A stretch of DNA of 64,000 nt from Candidatus Segatella violae (GCA_002440225.1 DJSH01000029.1:1-64000); one strand, 5' to 3'. Positions 21,625 through 30,832 are shown, counted from the stretch's first letter. Made by a program: numbers and translations. The notes: generated by a model not told the origin, from the letters alone.

Positions 21625-23286
21625 TTAATAGTTATCGTTATGAAGATTTGGATTGGCGGTAAGCTCGGTGTTAGGGATTGGATAGATGTTATACTTGCTA
21701 TCCACAGCCTGACCATCGTGGGTTCCACCCTTCCACTGCCAGATATACTTATTGGTAGTGAACTGGTCATAACGAATCAAGTCGGTGCGGCGATAACCCT
21801 CGTGATAAAGCTCACGGGCACGCTCATCGAGGATGAACTGCAGGAAGGCATCATCGGAAGCGAAGCTGCTACTCCAAACATCTGATGCGCCAGCACGCTC
21901 ACGAAGGAGATTGATCCAATAGATGGCGCCCTGCTTGCGAGAAGCAATCACGTTAGGATCGCTAGCATCGGTTCCACCATTCCAGGGGTCCCAGTCGTTG
22001 TGCAGACGAGCCACACACTCGGCATACATCAGATAAACATCCGCGAGACGGAAGAGTGGGAAGTCGGTATCCACGCCATCATTGCCGGTATTGGATGCGG
22101 TAGAGCCATCATCCTTCAAGTTGCTCCATTTCTCTGAGAGATAACCTGACTTCTCATCTGTCATGCTGGCAATATCCTTGCTCTGACCTGTGGTAAAGAA
22201 CTTGCCACGCTTGTCGCCATTGCCCTCAATATCGGTCTCTGAAAACTTATCTACAAACTCTGGACGAAGGCGGAACTCACTCCAACCTGCAGTAGCACCG
22301 AAGTCGCCTGGTTTCTGATTGGCATTCGACATACTGAGCTGTCCACAAACCATATAGGTAGAAGCACCCCAGCTAACGGTATGCTCAGCAGAAACAGGAA
22401 GGGCGAAGATAATCTCGTTGGTTCGCTTGTCGTTGTCGGCATTGAAGAGCTTGCTATAGTCGCTCTCCAAAGAGTACCCCATGTTCATCACCTTCTCGCA
22501 AGCCTCCTTGCACTCGGCATACTTGGCAACACCTGTATAAACCTCGCTGTTCAAATAGAGCTTGGCAAGCAAGGTGTAGGCTGCTCCCCGCGAAGCCTCG
22601 CCATAAGGACAAGTGGATGCAGGAAGCAAATCGTTCACGCAATCCTTCAACTCGCTCTCGATGTAATCGAAGGTCTGCTGAGGAGTAAAACGTGGTGGGA
22701 TGAATGTGCCCACAGGGTCGTTCTCTGTAACCATCGGAACATTACGATAGAAATCGAGTGCATGATAGTAGAACAAGGCACGCATAAAACGAGCCTCAGC
22801 CTTATACTGCTTCATCTTCACCTCGTCCTCGCCACTGAAACTAGCGCTATTGGCATTGCGCAAAAACTCGTTGCAGAGGGCGATGTTGTAATAGATGCGA
22901 TAATACATATCAGATACCCAGGCATCGTTGGCATCCCAAGAGAGATAGGTAAGACCTGTGGTCTGCTCACCTGTCAACCAGGTAGAAGCCATCTCGTCGG
23001 TACCACACTCCTGCATATTGATAAACATACGCATGTAATCGAATCCACTACCGCCATTCAATACGGACGACATATCCTTGTTATCGCCGCCTTTGCCCTG
23101 GCCACTGGTCACCATGGCTGCATAAATCTTACCGAGCACAGCCTGATAGTTGGCGAGTGTGGTATAAACATCCTTGGAGGTTGTCTCCGTATGAGGATAT
23201 TGGTCGAGATCGGAAACGCAGCTGGTAGCACTAGTCAGCACCGCTGTTCCCATCATCATACTATATAATATATTCTTTAGTTTCAT
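21625..23286 (-). CDS. SusD-family nutrient-binding lipoprotein
   Basis: 553 residues. Signal peptide and lipobox ATSC (cysteine near residue 23), then the SusD/RagB fold: TTLANYQAVLGKIYAAM, YYRIYYNIALCNEFL, AEARFMRALFYYHALDFY (TPR helix) and the C-terminal DLIRYDQFTT block. It forms the hinged lid of the SusC channel at the outer membrane and binds the oligosaccharide cargo, here probably galacto-oligosaccharides. 21 bp downstream of susC. Confidence 0.95.
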   Translation of the reverse strand: MKLKNILYSMMMGTAVLTSATSCVSDLDQYPHTETTSKDVYTTLANYQAVLGKIYAAMVTSGQGKGGDNKDMSSVLNGGSGFDYMRMFINMQECGTDEMASTWLTGEQTTGLTYLSWDANDAWVSDMYYRIYYNIALCNEFLRNANSASFSGEDEVKMKQYKAEARFMRALFYYHALDFYRNVPMVTENDPVGTFIPPRFTPQQTFDYIESELKDCVNDLLPASTCPYGEASRGAAYTLLAKLYLNSEVYTGVAKYAECKEACEKVMNMGYSLESDYSKLFNADNDKRTNEIIFALPVSAEHTVSWGASTYMVCGQLSMSNANQKPGDFGATAGWSEFRLRPEFVDKFSETDIEGNGDKRGKFFTTGQSKDIASMTDEKSGYLSEKWSNLKDDGSTASNTGNDGVDTDFPLFRLADVYLMYAECVARLHNDWDPWNGGTDASDPNVIASRKQGAIYWINLLRERAGASDVWSSSFASDDAFLQFILDERARELYHEGYRRTDLIRYDQFTTNKYIWQWKGGTHDGQAVDSKYNIYPIPNTELTANPNLHNDNY

Positions 23287-23307
23287 TGTTGTTATCAGTT
23301 TAGATTG

Positions 23308-26274
23308 TTAGAATTGGAATCCGAGGCTCACTGAGTAAGTGCGAGGACGTGGATAGAACGAGTTATCCATTCCGTTTGGCACCTCTGGGTCTGTGCCAGA
23401 ATAGCCTGTAATCGTAAAGACATTCTGTACCATCGCAGACACGGTGAGAGAAGCCCACTTAGAAATCTTACCTACATTGTAGCTCAAGCTCAAATTGTCG
23501 AGCTTCAAGAAGGAAGCATTCTCTACGTAGTAATCGGAGAGATACTGACGAGTCTTGAAACCTGTCTTGAGGAAGCTGGCGTTGAGGTTGTTGAGCTGTG
23601 AGTTGTTGTAGCTCACGGTCTCCCAAGCACCTGTGCTCATGCCCATACCATTATATACGTAGTTGCCGATGTTGGCACGGAAACTCATGCCGAGGGTCAA
23701 CTGCTTGTATCTCAAAGATGTGCTCAAACCCATGATGTACTTAGGGGCTGGAGAATGATAACGATAGAGATCGGCATCATTGATTTCTCCATCGCCATTA
23801 AGGTCGGCGTAAGCACCTTCGATTGGCTTGCCGGTCTCCTTGTCATAGAGCTGATGATAAACATAGAACATATATGGCTCATAACCCTCTGACAATACCT
23901 GGAACTGATAAGCGTCGATGGATGGACCTACCTTCACGTTGGTCTGTGTGCCACCCTTCACGAGCGAGAGGTTCTTCACCTTCATGTGTTGCCAAGTGAA
24001 GTTGTAGCTCAAGTTCCACTCCCAGTCCTTGGTCTGGATAGGAGTAGCGTTGAGGGAAACCTCGATACCCTGGCTATCTACATTACCCACGTTGGTAAGG
24101 ATGGTCTTCGAGAAGTTGGTACCTGCAGCCGTAGGAACGGAAGCCAAGAGATCCTTGGTCTTACGAGTATAGAAATCGACCGCACCACCGATGCGACCAT
24201 TCAAGAATCCGAAGTCGAGACCGAAGTTCCAAGAGGTGGTTGTCTCCCACTTCAAGTTCTCCACGTATGCCTCAGGGCGATAAGTGGTGATGTAACGGCC
24301 GTCGATGAAAGCCTCGGCACCCGTAACACTAGAGGTATAAACTGGCAGATAGTTGTAATTGCCGATACCCTCTTGTTGACCAGTGACACCGTAGCTGGCA
24401 CGGAGCTTCAAGTTAGAGAGAACCTTCTGGTCCTTCAACCAAGGCTCCTCTGTCAAAGTCCAACCCAAGGCTACAGATGGGAAAGTACCCCAACGGGTGT
24501 CCTTAGAGAAACGAGAAGATGCATCTCGACGAACTGTAGCCGTCAAGAGGTACTTTCCATCAAATGAATAGTTGATACGTCCGTAATAAGACAACATCAC
24601 ATGACGATAATCTGATGCCTTTACGGTTGACAGGGTTGTGCCTGCCGCACTCTTAGTATAATAAAGAGGTGTAGTGCTCTTCCAGTATTGGTAATCGTAA
24701 CCAGCAGTAAAGTCTACATTGCTCTTGATATTCTCGAAATACTTCGCATAGTTAGCGTAGAGGGTAAGGAGACGGTTCTCATTCTTCTGAGGACCATACT
24801 TGTAGTCGTTACCGCTCAAACTCTCTTCCTTATTAAAAGACTGCGCTGCATAGACAGGCACATGGATGGTACCATCACCCTTGGCATAGTCGGCACCAAT
24901 GGTAGCATGGAGCTTGAGGTCAGGCAAGAAGTGAACCTTGTAGTCCACATCCATGGAACCGATGAAGCGGCTCACCTTACTCTTAGAATCATAGAGATCA
25001 ACCAAACCACGTGGGTTGCGAACGCCCGCATTCACTGGATAGCCCTCGGCATCGAGTGCCTCGTTGTAGCCACCGTAGTTGCTGTTGCCTGAATATACAG
25101 GGATGGTTGGGTTGAATGTAGCGGCTGCCCAAACGGCGCCACCATTATTGAATGAGTTATTGTTGAGTGTACCCTTGGCGTTGATGGTCAACTTCAAGTG
25201 GTCTTGGAAGAAGCTAGGAGTCAAGACGATGTTACCCGTCCAACGCTCCACGTTGTCCTTGCGAACCAAACCACTCTGATTGTAGTAGCCAGCGGACACA
25301 CGGAAAGGTAACCACTTGCCGAAGCTACCGCTCAAACTGAGATTGTTATCAGTACCAAAAGCTGTGCGATATACCTCATCGTTCCAGTCGGTATGCGCAT
25401 CGCCAAGGAGAGACTTCTGGTTGTCGGTACCATACTTATTAATCACACTTACAAAATCATCGTAACCGAGCATATCCACCATCTGCGCACGAGTCTGCAC
25501 GCTGTTGGTGGTATTGAAGTTGACCTTCAATCCGCCCTGCTGACCTTTCTTGGTGGTAATGATGATGACACCGTTGGAAGCACGAGAACCATAGATGGCT
25601 GTAGAGGAAGCATCCTTCAACACCGTCATGCTCTCGATGTCGGAAGGGTTGATCATGCTGAGGAAGTTACTGCTGTTACCAGAGATACCGCCCTGCTCCA
25701 ATGGCACGCCATCGAGCACGATAAGAGGGTCGTTGCTGGCATTCAGAGAAGCACCACCACGCACACGAATGGTACTACCTGCAGAGGCAGAACCACTGTT
25801 TGACATGATTTGCACACCCGATACCTTACCATTGATAAGCTGTTCAGGAGAAGAAACGAGACCCTTGTTGAAGTCCTTCGCCTTCACGGTTGCTACGGAC
25901 CCCGTGAGGTCGCTCTTACGAGCCGTACCATAACCGATGACCACGACATCCGTCAACGTCTGACTGTCGGATTCGAGTTTCACCTTCATATTGTCAGAGA
26001 TACTCAGTACCTTATCTATATATCCTATATAAGATACCTTGATCTTCTTGGCAGAAGAAGATACTTGAAGAACAAAGTTACCATCAAAGTCGGTAACCGT
26101 ACCGCCCTTTACGCCTTCCACCATAACCGTGGCTCCGATAAGGGCTTCACCATTTTGTGCATCCGTTACCTCACCTTTGATGGTGCGTGTTTGAGCCAAG
26201 AGCTGCAAACATCCCATGAGGCACAATGCGACGAGAAGAAAACTTCTTTTTGCTTTACTTAAGATTGTACTCAT
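23308..26274 (-). CDS. SusC-family TonB-dependent outer membrane transporter
   Basis: 988 residues. Signal peptide ending LLAQ, CarboxypepD_reg-like domain (TIKGEVTDAQNGEALIGATV, about 30-115), TonB-box-like VVVIGYGTARKSDLTG, plug domain (about 125-240, VRGGASLNASNDPLIVLDGVP) and a beta-barrel ending with the aromatic YSVSLGFQF. Imports oligosaccharides into the periplasm using TonB energy. First gene of the PUL operon susC-susD-susE-GH53-GH2. Length is typical. Confidence 0.96.
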   Translation of the reverse strand: MSTILSKAKRSFLLVALCLMGCLQLLAQTRTIKGEVTDAQNGEALIGATVMVEGVKGGTVTDFDGNFVLQVSSSAKKIKVSYIGYIDKVLSISDNMKVKLESDSQTLTDVVVIGYGTARKSDLTGSVATVKAKDFNKGLVSSPEQLINGKVSGVQIMSNSGSASAGSTIRVRGGASLNASNDPLIVLDGVPLEQGGISGNSSNFLSMINPSDIESMTVLKDASSTAIYGSRASNGVIIITTKKGQQGGLKVNFNTTNSVQTRAQMVDMLGYDDFVSVINKYGTDNQKSLLGDAHTDWNDEVYRTAFGTDNNLSLSGSFGKWLPFRVSAGYYNQSGLVRKDNVERWTGNIVLTPSFFQDHLKLTINAKGTLNNNSFNNGGAVWAAATFNPTIPVYSGNSNYGGYNEALDAEGYPVNAGVRNPRGLVDLYDSKSKVSRFIGSMDVDYKVHFLPDLKLHATIGADYAKGDGTIHVPVYAAQSFNKEESLSGNDYKYGPQKNENRLLTLYANYAKYFENIKSNVDFTAGYDYQYWKSTTPLYYTKSAAGTTLSTVKASDYRHVMLSYYGRINYSFDGKYLLTATVRRDASSRFSKDTRWGTFPSVALGWTLTEEPWLKDQKVLSNLKLRASYGVTGQQEGIGNYNYLPVYTSSVTGAEAFIDGRYITTYRPEAYVENLKWETTTSWNFGLDFGFLNGRIGGAVDFYTRKTKDLLASVPTAAGTNFSKTILTNVGNVDSQGIEVSLNATPIQTKDWEWNLSYNFTWQHMKVKNLSLVKGGTQTNVKVGPSIDAYQFQVLSEGYEPYMFYVYHQLYDKETGKPIEGAYADLNGDGEINDADLYRYHSPAPKYIMGLSTSLRYKQLTLGMSFRANIGNYVYNGMGMSTGAWETVSYNNSQLNNLNASFLKTGFKTRQYLSDYYVENASFLKLDNLSLSYNVGKISKWASLTVSAMVQNVFTITGYSGTDPEVPNGMDNSFYPRPRTYSVSLGFQF

Positions 26275-26325
26275 TGTCTAGCTATTTTATCAGGTTCCTA
26301 TTGATTTTAGAATTAATTTCGCTTG

Positions 26326-26333
26326 CAAAAGTA
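26326..26333 (-). promoter_or_regulatory. Putative -7 element of the galactan PUL operon
   Basis: Minus-strand TACTTTTG, 51 nt upstream of the susC ATG. The nearest TTTG is 26 nt upstream, so the -33 box is poor, as expected for an operon that needs its activator (inference). Confidence 0.45.
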
Positions 26334-26503
26334 AAGAATAGCAGCAAAAACACGAGATACAAATCAGACAAAATAGAATACAAAACAGACAGAAACGCCT
26401 ATAAATAGGGCATTTGGCAAAAATAAGTCCGAGAAAGAGAGCAAGGGGCAAATTTGTTTTGTAACCACAGAAAAGCTGTTATCGCAAACAGCCAAAGTAA
26501 GCT

Positions 26504-26580
26504 CTCAACAACCCAAAGTCCACTCAATAAGCCAAAGTTCACTCAATAAGCCAAAAAGTCCGCCCTCAATAAGCCAAATA
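26504..26580. repeat. Four short direct repeats at the 3' end of the HhH gene
   Basis: Units begin at 26504, 26523, 26542 and 26565, with core CTCAAYAAnCCAAA and periods of 19, 19 and 23 bp. The last unit overlaps the stop codon of the HhH gene (26566-26568). The rest of the 26275-26565 gap shows only the susC leader and promoter. Confidence 0.75.
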
Positions 26581-27525
26581 GGGGCGAATACGCTCTATTT
26601 CAGCTGGCGGGAAATCTTTGAGCAAACGCAATTCCGAAATATCCTTGATGGGACCATTCTTGCGACGATAGTCGTAGATTGCCTCTGCCTGATAGAAATT
26701 GAGATACGGATGGCGACGAAGCTGGCTTATCGAGAGTTTGTTGATGTTGAGCTTCCTCACTCGGCTGGCATCCACGGAAAGATAACCCACTATCGTTTCT
26801 GGCACGCCTTCTACCTCTAGCACCTGACGGGCAGAGACAAAACCTCCCAAACGCTCACGATAGCGAATGATACCCTTGGCATAATAGATGCCTATGCCAG
26901 GTATCTTCATGAGTTCGGCTGTATCGGCATCGTTCACAGCTACATGTTCTCCAGCCTTAATCTTATGCGGATAACTATAGACCGGTGACTCGCTCGCCTT
27001 TTCTGTCCTGGAAGAAGAAACTGAAGAATATCCGCTTCCCCGACGAGCCCCATAATCGCTTTCAGCGCCATAAAACTTGGAAGCAGGCTGATAATCCTCA
27101 CCTATACGGATGAAAGGCAACAATGCCTCAAACTGCCTTTTGGTCATGCCATAAACACGAGCGAAATCATTGGGCGTACGGTAAGCACCACCATTGCTAC
27201 GATATTTCAGGATACCACGGATTTGCCATGAAGACAAACCTAGACGTTCAAAATCCTCGGCACTGGCTGTATTGGGGTCAAAGGCAAAGACCTCATGTAC
27301 AGCCGTCCCATCGTCAGTATAAGCGGGATGTTGCTTCGTGGCAAACCTGACGATACTATCGGTGGCTTCTTGAGCCTTGGCTTGAGATTGAGACGAACGA
27401 GAAGAGTCATCCATTTTTCCGATGACAATGACAGCCGTGATACTAATCAGCATCACCGACAAAAGAGCAATGAGGGCTTGGCGATCGTTGCGTTGAAGAT
27501 AAAAAAAATGCCTAAACACATTCAT
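26566..27525 (-). CDS. Helix-hairpin-helix (ComEA-like) membrane-anchored protein
   Basis: 319 residues. One N-terminal transmembrane segment (about 18-35) is followed by a Ser/Gln-rich linker and three HhH-type modules: about 78-140 (GLSSWQIRGILKYRSNGG), 195-250 (LMKIPGIGIYYAKGIIRYRE, FVSARQVLEVEGV) and 255-318 (LNINKLSISQLRRHPYLNFY). HhH motifs bind DNA backbone non-specifically. The layout resembles ComEA DNA-uptake proteins but with three modules instead of one; family members are common and uncharacterised in Bacteroidetes. Situated 60 bp downstream of tRNA-Pro. Confidence 0.82.
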   Translation of the reverse strand: MNVFRHFFYLQRNDRQALIALLSVMLISITAVIVIGKMDDSSRSSQSQAKAQEATDSIVRFATKQHPAYTDDGTAVHEVFAFDPNTASAEDFERLGLSSWQIRGILKYRSNGGAYRTPNDFARVYGMTKRQFEALLPFIRIGEDYQPASKFYGAESDYGARRGSGYSSVSSSRTEKASESPVYSYPHKIKAGEHVAVNDADTAELMKIPGIGIYYAKGIIRYRERLGGFVSARQVLEVEGVPETIVGYLSVDASRVRKLNINKLSISQLRRHPYLNFYQAEAIYDYRRKNGPIKDISELRLLKDFPPAEIERIRPYLAY

Positions 27526-27584
27526 ACGCTAAGGCTTTAAAATTTAGGTTCACATTGCTCACGAATGAGCAAAAGTGAGAAAAG

Positions 27585-27657
27585 TCGGGATTACTGGACT
27601 CGAACCAGCGACCTCATCGTCCCGAACGACGTGCGCTACCAACTGCGCTAAATCCCG
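27585..27657 (-). tRNA. tRNA-Pro (anticodon CGG)
   Basis: 73 nt. Acceptor CGGGATT/AATCCCG with discriminator A, D-arm GCGCAGTTGGTAGCGC, anticodon stem CGTCG/CGATG with loop TTCGGGA, T-arm with TTCGAGT. G37 is typical for tRNA-Pro. No CCA encoded. Confidence 0.93.
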
Positions 27658-27667
27658 AAATCTGATG

Positions 27668-27698
27668 CAAAGGTACAGTAAATTATAGACAATACAAA
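27668..27698 (-). promoter_or_regulatory. Promoter of tRNA-Pro
   Basis: Minus strand: TTTG (27698-27695), 19-nt spacer, TACCTTTG (27675-27668). The -33 box is embedded in a 20-nt block (27685-27704) that is identical at the acyl-CoA ligase promoter (34778-34797). Confidence 0.75.
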
Positions 27699-27747
27699 AT
27701 AAAATGGCATTTTTTTTGCATTTTTACGAAAGAAATTCCATAAAAAA

Positions 27748-27779
27748 TTTGCAGATATGAAATAAAAGTACTACCTTTG
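27748..27779 (+). promoter_or_regulatory. Promoter of tRNA-Phe
   Basis: TTTG 27748-27751, 20-nt spacer, TACCTTTG 27772-27779, followed by GCACCCGCAAA. Nearly the same 47-nt sequence precedes tRNA-Glu at 61.4 kb. Confidence 0.78.
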
Positions 27780-27816
27780 CACCCGCAAATGAGGAAGCAT
27801 ACATTTGTCTTAGTAT

Positions 27817-27889
27817 GGTGCCATAGCTCAGTTGGTAGAGCAAAGGACTGAAAATCCTTGTGTCCCCGGTTCGATTCCTGGTGGTACCA
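27817..27889 (+). tRNA. tRNA-Phe (anticodon GAA)
   Basis: 73 nt. Acceptor GGTGCCA/TGGTACC, discriminator A, D-arm GCTCAGTTGGTAGAGC, anticodon stem AAGGA/TCCTT with loop CTGAAAA, T-loop GTTCGATTC. No encoded CCA. Confidence 0.95.
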
Positions 27890-27896
27890 CATAAAA

Positions 27897-27922
27897 AGCC
27901 GAGTCTCTAATGAGATTCGGCT
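27897..27922 (+). terminator. Terminator of tRNA-Phe
   Basis: AGCCGAGTCTC (27897-27907), loop TAAT, GAGATTCGGCT (27912-27922), then TTTTGTTTTTT. The left A-run could also serve the minus-strand symporter gene. Confidence 0.88.
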
Positions 27923-27991
27923 TTTTGTTTTTTATACCTTTTCTTTATACCTTTCGGCCCATTTCGGGGTTTCTAATCTATGTTCTCCTTA

Positions 27992-29347
27992 TTAGATAAC
28001 CCCGAACTGATGCAAGAAGATGAGCAGAATACAGATAGGGCTCACGAAGCGAATCATGAAGAGGAACACCGGATAGAGGGTTCCTTTCAACGTTCCCCAG
28101 TTGGTAAACTCATCCTTCGTAATTTTCTTAGGTACATACCAACCCAAGAAAAGACAAGTCAAGAAAGAGCCTAATGGCATCAAGAGCTGAGCGGTTAAAT
28201 TATCGCAATTGGTAAGGAAATCCTTCCCGAAGAATCCCAAGCCTGGCACCGCACCCTGAGACAATGAACAGAACACAGCTATCACACAACAAGCAATGGT
28301 CTCTATCCAAGCTCCACTCTTTCGGCTTATCTTTCGTTCCTCATAGAAGAACGCCGTGCCTATCTCATGCATGGAGATGGTAGAAGTCAACGCCGCCAGC
28401 ACCAACAAAGCATAGAAAAGCACCGAAATGAGATACCCCACAACCGGCATTCCACCAAAAGCCAGCTGGAACACATTCGGCAAAGTGATGAAGATGAGAG
28501 ATGGACCACTATCAGGATTGACACCAACGGAGAAGGCAGCCGGGAATATCATGAGTCCTGCCAAGATGGCGATGATGGTATCAATGACCACAATCTGAGA
28601 AGCAGACTTCAAGAGGTTGGTCTGACGACTGAAATAAGAGGCGTATGTGCAGAGACAAGCGGTACCCAAGCTCAACGAGAAGAAAGCTTGTCCCAACGCC
28701 TCCAACAACACGTTTTGGTCTACCTTAGAAAAATCTGGCTTCAACAAGAAATCTACACCTTTCATCGCTCCTGGCAACGAGCAAGAAGCAACAACGATGA
28801 TGATCAACAAGACGAAAAGCAAAGGCATCAACACCTTGGAAGCCTTCTCGATACCATTGCGTACTCCTCTCACAACCACGAAATGGGTCAAGAGAATAAA
28901 GACAACAGACCACAAAGTAGGCGTTATCGAATCGGAAGAGAATGCGACAAAGTATTCCTTCACATAATTGGCATCGCCATGGACACCTCCCATGATGCTA
29001 GCATAGAGATATTGCAAGCACCAACCTGCCACCACTGCGTAAAAGCCAAGGATAATCATGGAGGTAAACACACCCATATATCCCATAAACGCCCACGACT
29101 TGCCACCAGCCAAATTCGTATAAGAGCGAGCGGCATTGGCTGCCGAATGACGACCGATGATAAACTCGCTCATCATGCCAGGCAGTCCCAACAGGATGAT
29201 ACATACAAAATAAATCAAGATGAAGGCCGCGCCTCCATTCTGACCCGCCATATAAGGGAAACGCCATACATTGCCCAAACCTACCGCTGAGCCCGCTGTG
29301 GCTAGGATAACCCCCAACTTACTTCCAAAATTGCCTCTATTTTCCAT
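27992..29347 (-). CDS. Neurotransmitter:sodium symporter family transporter (SNF), copy 1
   Basis: 451 residues with about 11-12 transmembrane segments; probably imports an amino acid with Na+ across the inner membrane. N-terminal signature KLGVILATAGSAVGLGNVWRFPYMAGQNGG contains the conserved sodium-site glycines and the unwound TM1 (given here as family hallmark, residues about 9-38). Also SLSLGTACLCTYASYF (TM6) and LAALTSTISMHE (TM8). Substrate cannot be told from sequence. Paralogue of the next gene upstream, which it follows after 123 bp. An inverted repeat overlaps its stop codon. Confidence 0.92.
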   Translation of the reverse strand: MENRGNFGSKLGVILATAGSAVGLGNVWRFPYMAGQNGGAAFILIYFVCIILLGLPGMMSEFIIGRHSAANAARSYTNLAGGKSWAFMGYMGVFTSMIILGFYAVVAGWCLQYLYASIMGGVHGDANYVKEYFVAFSSDSITPTLWSVVFILLTHFVVVRGVRNGIEKASKVLMPLLFVLLIIIVVASCSLPGAMKGVDFLLKPDFSKVDQNVLLEALGQAFFSLSLGTACLCTYASYFSRQTNLLKSASQIVVIDTIIAILAGLMIFPAAFSVGVNPDSGPSLIFITLPNVFQLAFGGMPVVGYLISVLFYALLVLAALTSTISMHEIGTAFFYEERKISRKSGAWIETIACCVIAVFCSLSQGAVPGLGFFGKDFLTNCDNLTAQLLMPLGSFLTCLFLGWYVPKKITKDEFTNWGTLKGTLYPVFLFMIRFVSPICILLIFLHQFGVI

Positions 29348-29470
29348 TACAATATCGAAAATTCGCTTTTATTTTTTCACCTTAAAGTACATAGAGTTCT
29401 CTAGAAAATCTATATACAAGAGAGAGTTCTATATACAATAAGGTATACATTAATATATATAATCAGACTC

Positions 29471-30832
29471 CTATAACAAGCCCAACTGATTGAGAAACAC
29501 CAAGAGTATCAACAACGGACTCACGAATCTAATCAAGAACAGATAGATGCCGAAGAGCTTTCCTCGCAAGGTACCCCAGTTGGTAAACTCATCTTGCACG
29601 ATTTTCTTAGGCACATACCATCCCAAGAAAAGACAGGTGAAGAATCCCGCTATCGGCAAGAATATCTGTCCAGTAACGAAGTCAAACCAGTCGAACAAGT
29701 TTTTACCCAGGAAGGTAAGTGTATCGGTCGCTCCCAAGGAAAGCGAACAGAAAGCACCTATCAAGGCGCAAGCCACCGTCACGATGAGTGCCCCCTTCTT
29801 GCGGTCAATCTTCAACTCCTCGTAGAAGAACGATGTGTTCACCTCATGGAGAGACATCAGAGAGGTCAAAGCCGCCACGGAAAGCAGCACATAGAAAAGC
29901 AAGGAGATAATCCATCCAATCACAGGCATTGACGCAAATGCCTCGTTGAAGACATTCGGCAAAGTGATGAAGATGAGCGAAGGACCGCTATCAGGCGACA
30001 CGCCCACGGAGAAAGCCGCGGGGAAAATCATAAGACCAGCCAACACTGCCACCATCAGGTCGATGGCAGAAATCTGCAACGCCGACTTAAACAGGTTGGT
30101 CTGTCGACTGAAATACGAGGCGTATGTGCAGATGCAACCCATACCGATACTCATGGAATAGAAAGATTGCCCCAAGGCATTGAGGAACACACTATGATCC
30201 ACCTTAGTGAAATCGGGTTTCAAAAGGAACTCGATTCCCTTTCCTGCGCCTGGCAACAGACAAGAAGCCACCACGATGATGAGCAGCAAGATAAACAAGA
30301 GCGGCATCATCACCTTGGAGGCCTTCTCGATACCACCACGCACACCATGGATAATAACAAAATGGCAAATCAAGAAAATTGCCACAGTCCACATCACGGG
30401 GCGTACAGGATCGGAAGAAAACACTTTGAAATAATTAGCCACGAAGGCTGGGTCGCCATGCAACTCACCCATGATGCTGGCATATACATACTGCAAGCAC
30501 CATCCTGAGACCACGGCATAATAGCCTGTAATCAAAAATCCGGTGAGCACTTCCAGATAACCAATCCATCTCCAAGGCGTACCATTGGAAAGTTTGGTGT
30601 AGGCACGTGCCGTATTGGAAGCACCATGACGACCAATGATAAACTCAGAAATCATACAAGGGATGCCCAACAAAAGCACGCATCCGATGTATACCAAAAT
30701 AAAAGCTGCGCCACCTTCCTGACCAGCCATATATGGGAAGCGCCATACATTACCCAAACCTACGGCACCACCCGCTGTAGCAAGAATCATTCCTATCTTG
30801 CTACCGAAACTTCCTCTATTTGTTTCTGCCAT
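29471..30832 (-). CDS. Neurotransmitter:sodium symporter family transporter (SNF), copy 2
   Basis: 453 residues, same family and topology as the neighbour, and alignable end to end (KIGMILATAGGAVGLGN, WRFPYMAGQEGGAAFIL, TACLCTYASYF-equivalent GMGCICTYASYF, final RFVSPLLILLVFLNQLGLL). The pair is a tandem duplication that has diverged mainly in loops and TM centres, which suggests different amino-acid substrates. A minus-strand TAATTTTG at 30868-30861 is a possible -7 box. Confidence 0.92.
   Translation of the reverse strand: MAETNRGSFGSKIGMILATAGGAVGLGNVWRFPYMAGQEGGAAFILVYIGCVLLLGIPCMISEFIIGRHGASNTARAYTKLSNGTPWRWIGYLEVLTGFLITGYYAVVSGWCLQYVYASIMGELHGDPAFVANYFKVFSSDPVRPVMWTVAIFLICHFVIIHGVRGGIEKASKVMMPLLFILLLIIVVASCLLPGAGKGIEFLLKPDFTKVDHSVFLNALGQSFYSMSIGMGCICTYASYFSRQTNLFKSALQISAIDLMVAVLAGLMIFPAAFSVGVSPDSGPSLIFITLPNVFNEAFASMPVIGWIISLLFYVLLSVAALTSLMSLHEVNTSFFYEELKIDRKKGALIVTVACALIGAFCSLSLGATDTLTFLGKNLFDWFDFVTGQIFLPIAGFFTCLFLGWYVPKKIVQDEFTNWGTLRGKLFGIYLFLIRFVSPLLILLVFLNQLGLL

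Noticed and set aside
22381..23268. 295-residue plus-strand ORF opposite susD
   Set aside because: Shadow of a well-supported SusD gene, no domain seen.
28367..29290. 307-residue plus-strand ORF opposite the first SNF symporter
   Set aside because: Extremely Gln/His/Arg-rich, as expected from reversed membrane-protein codons; no initiation signal.
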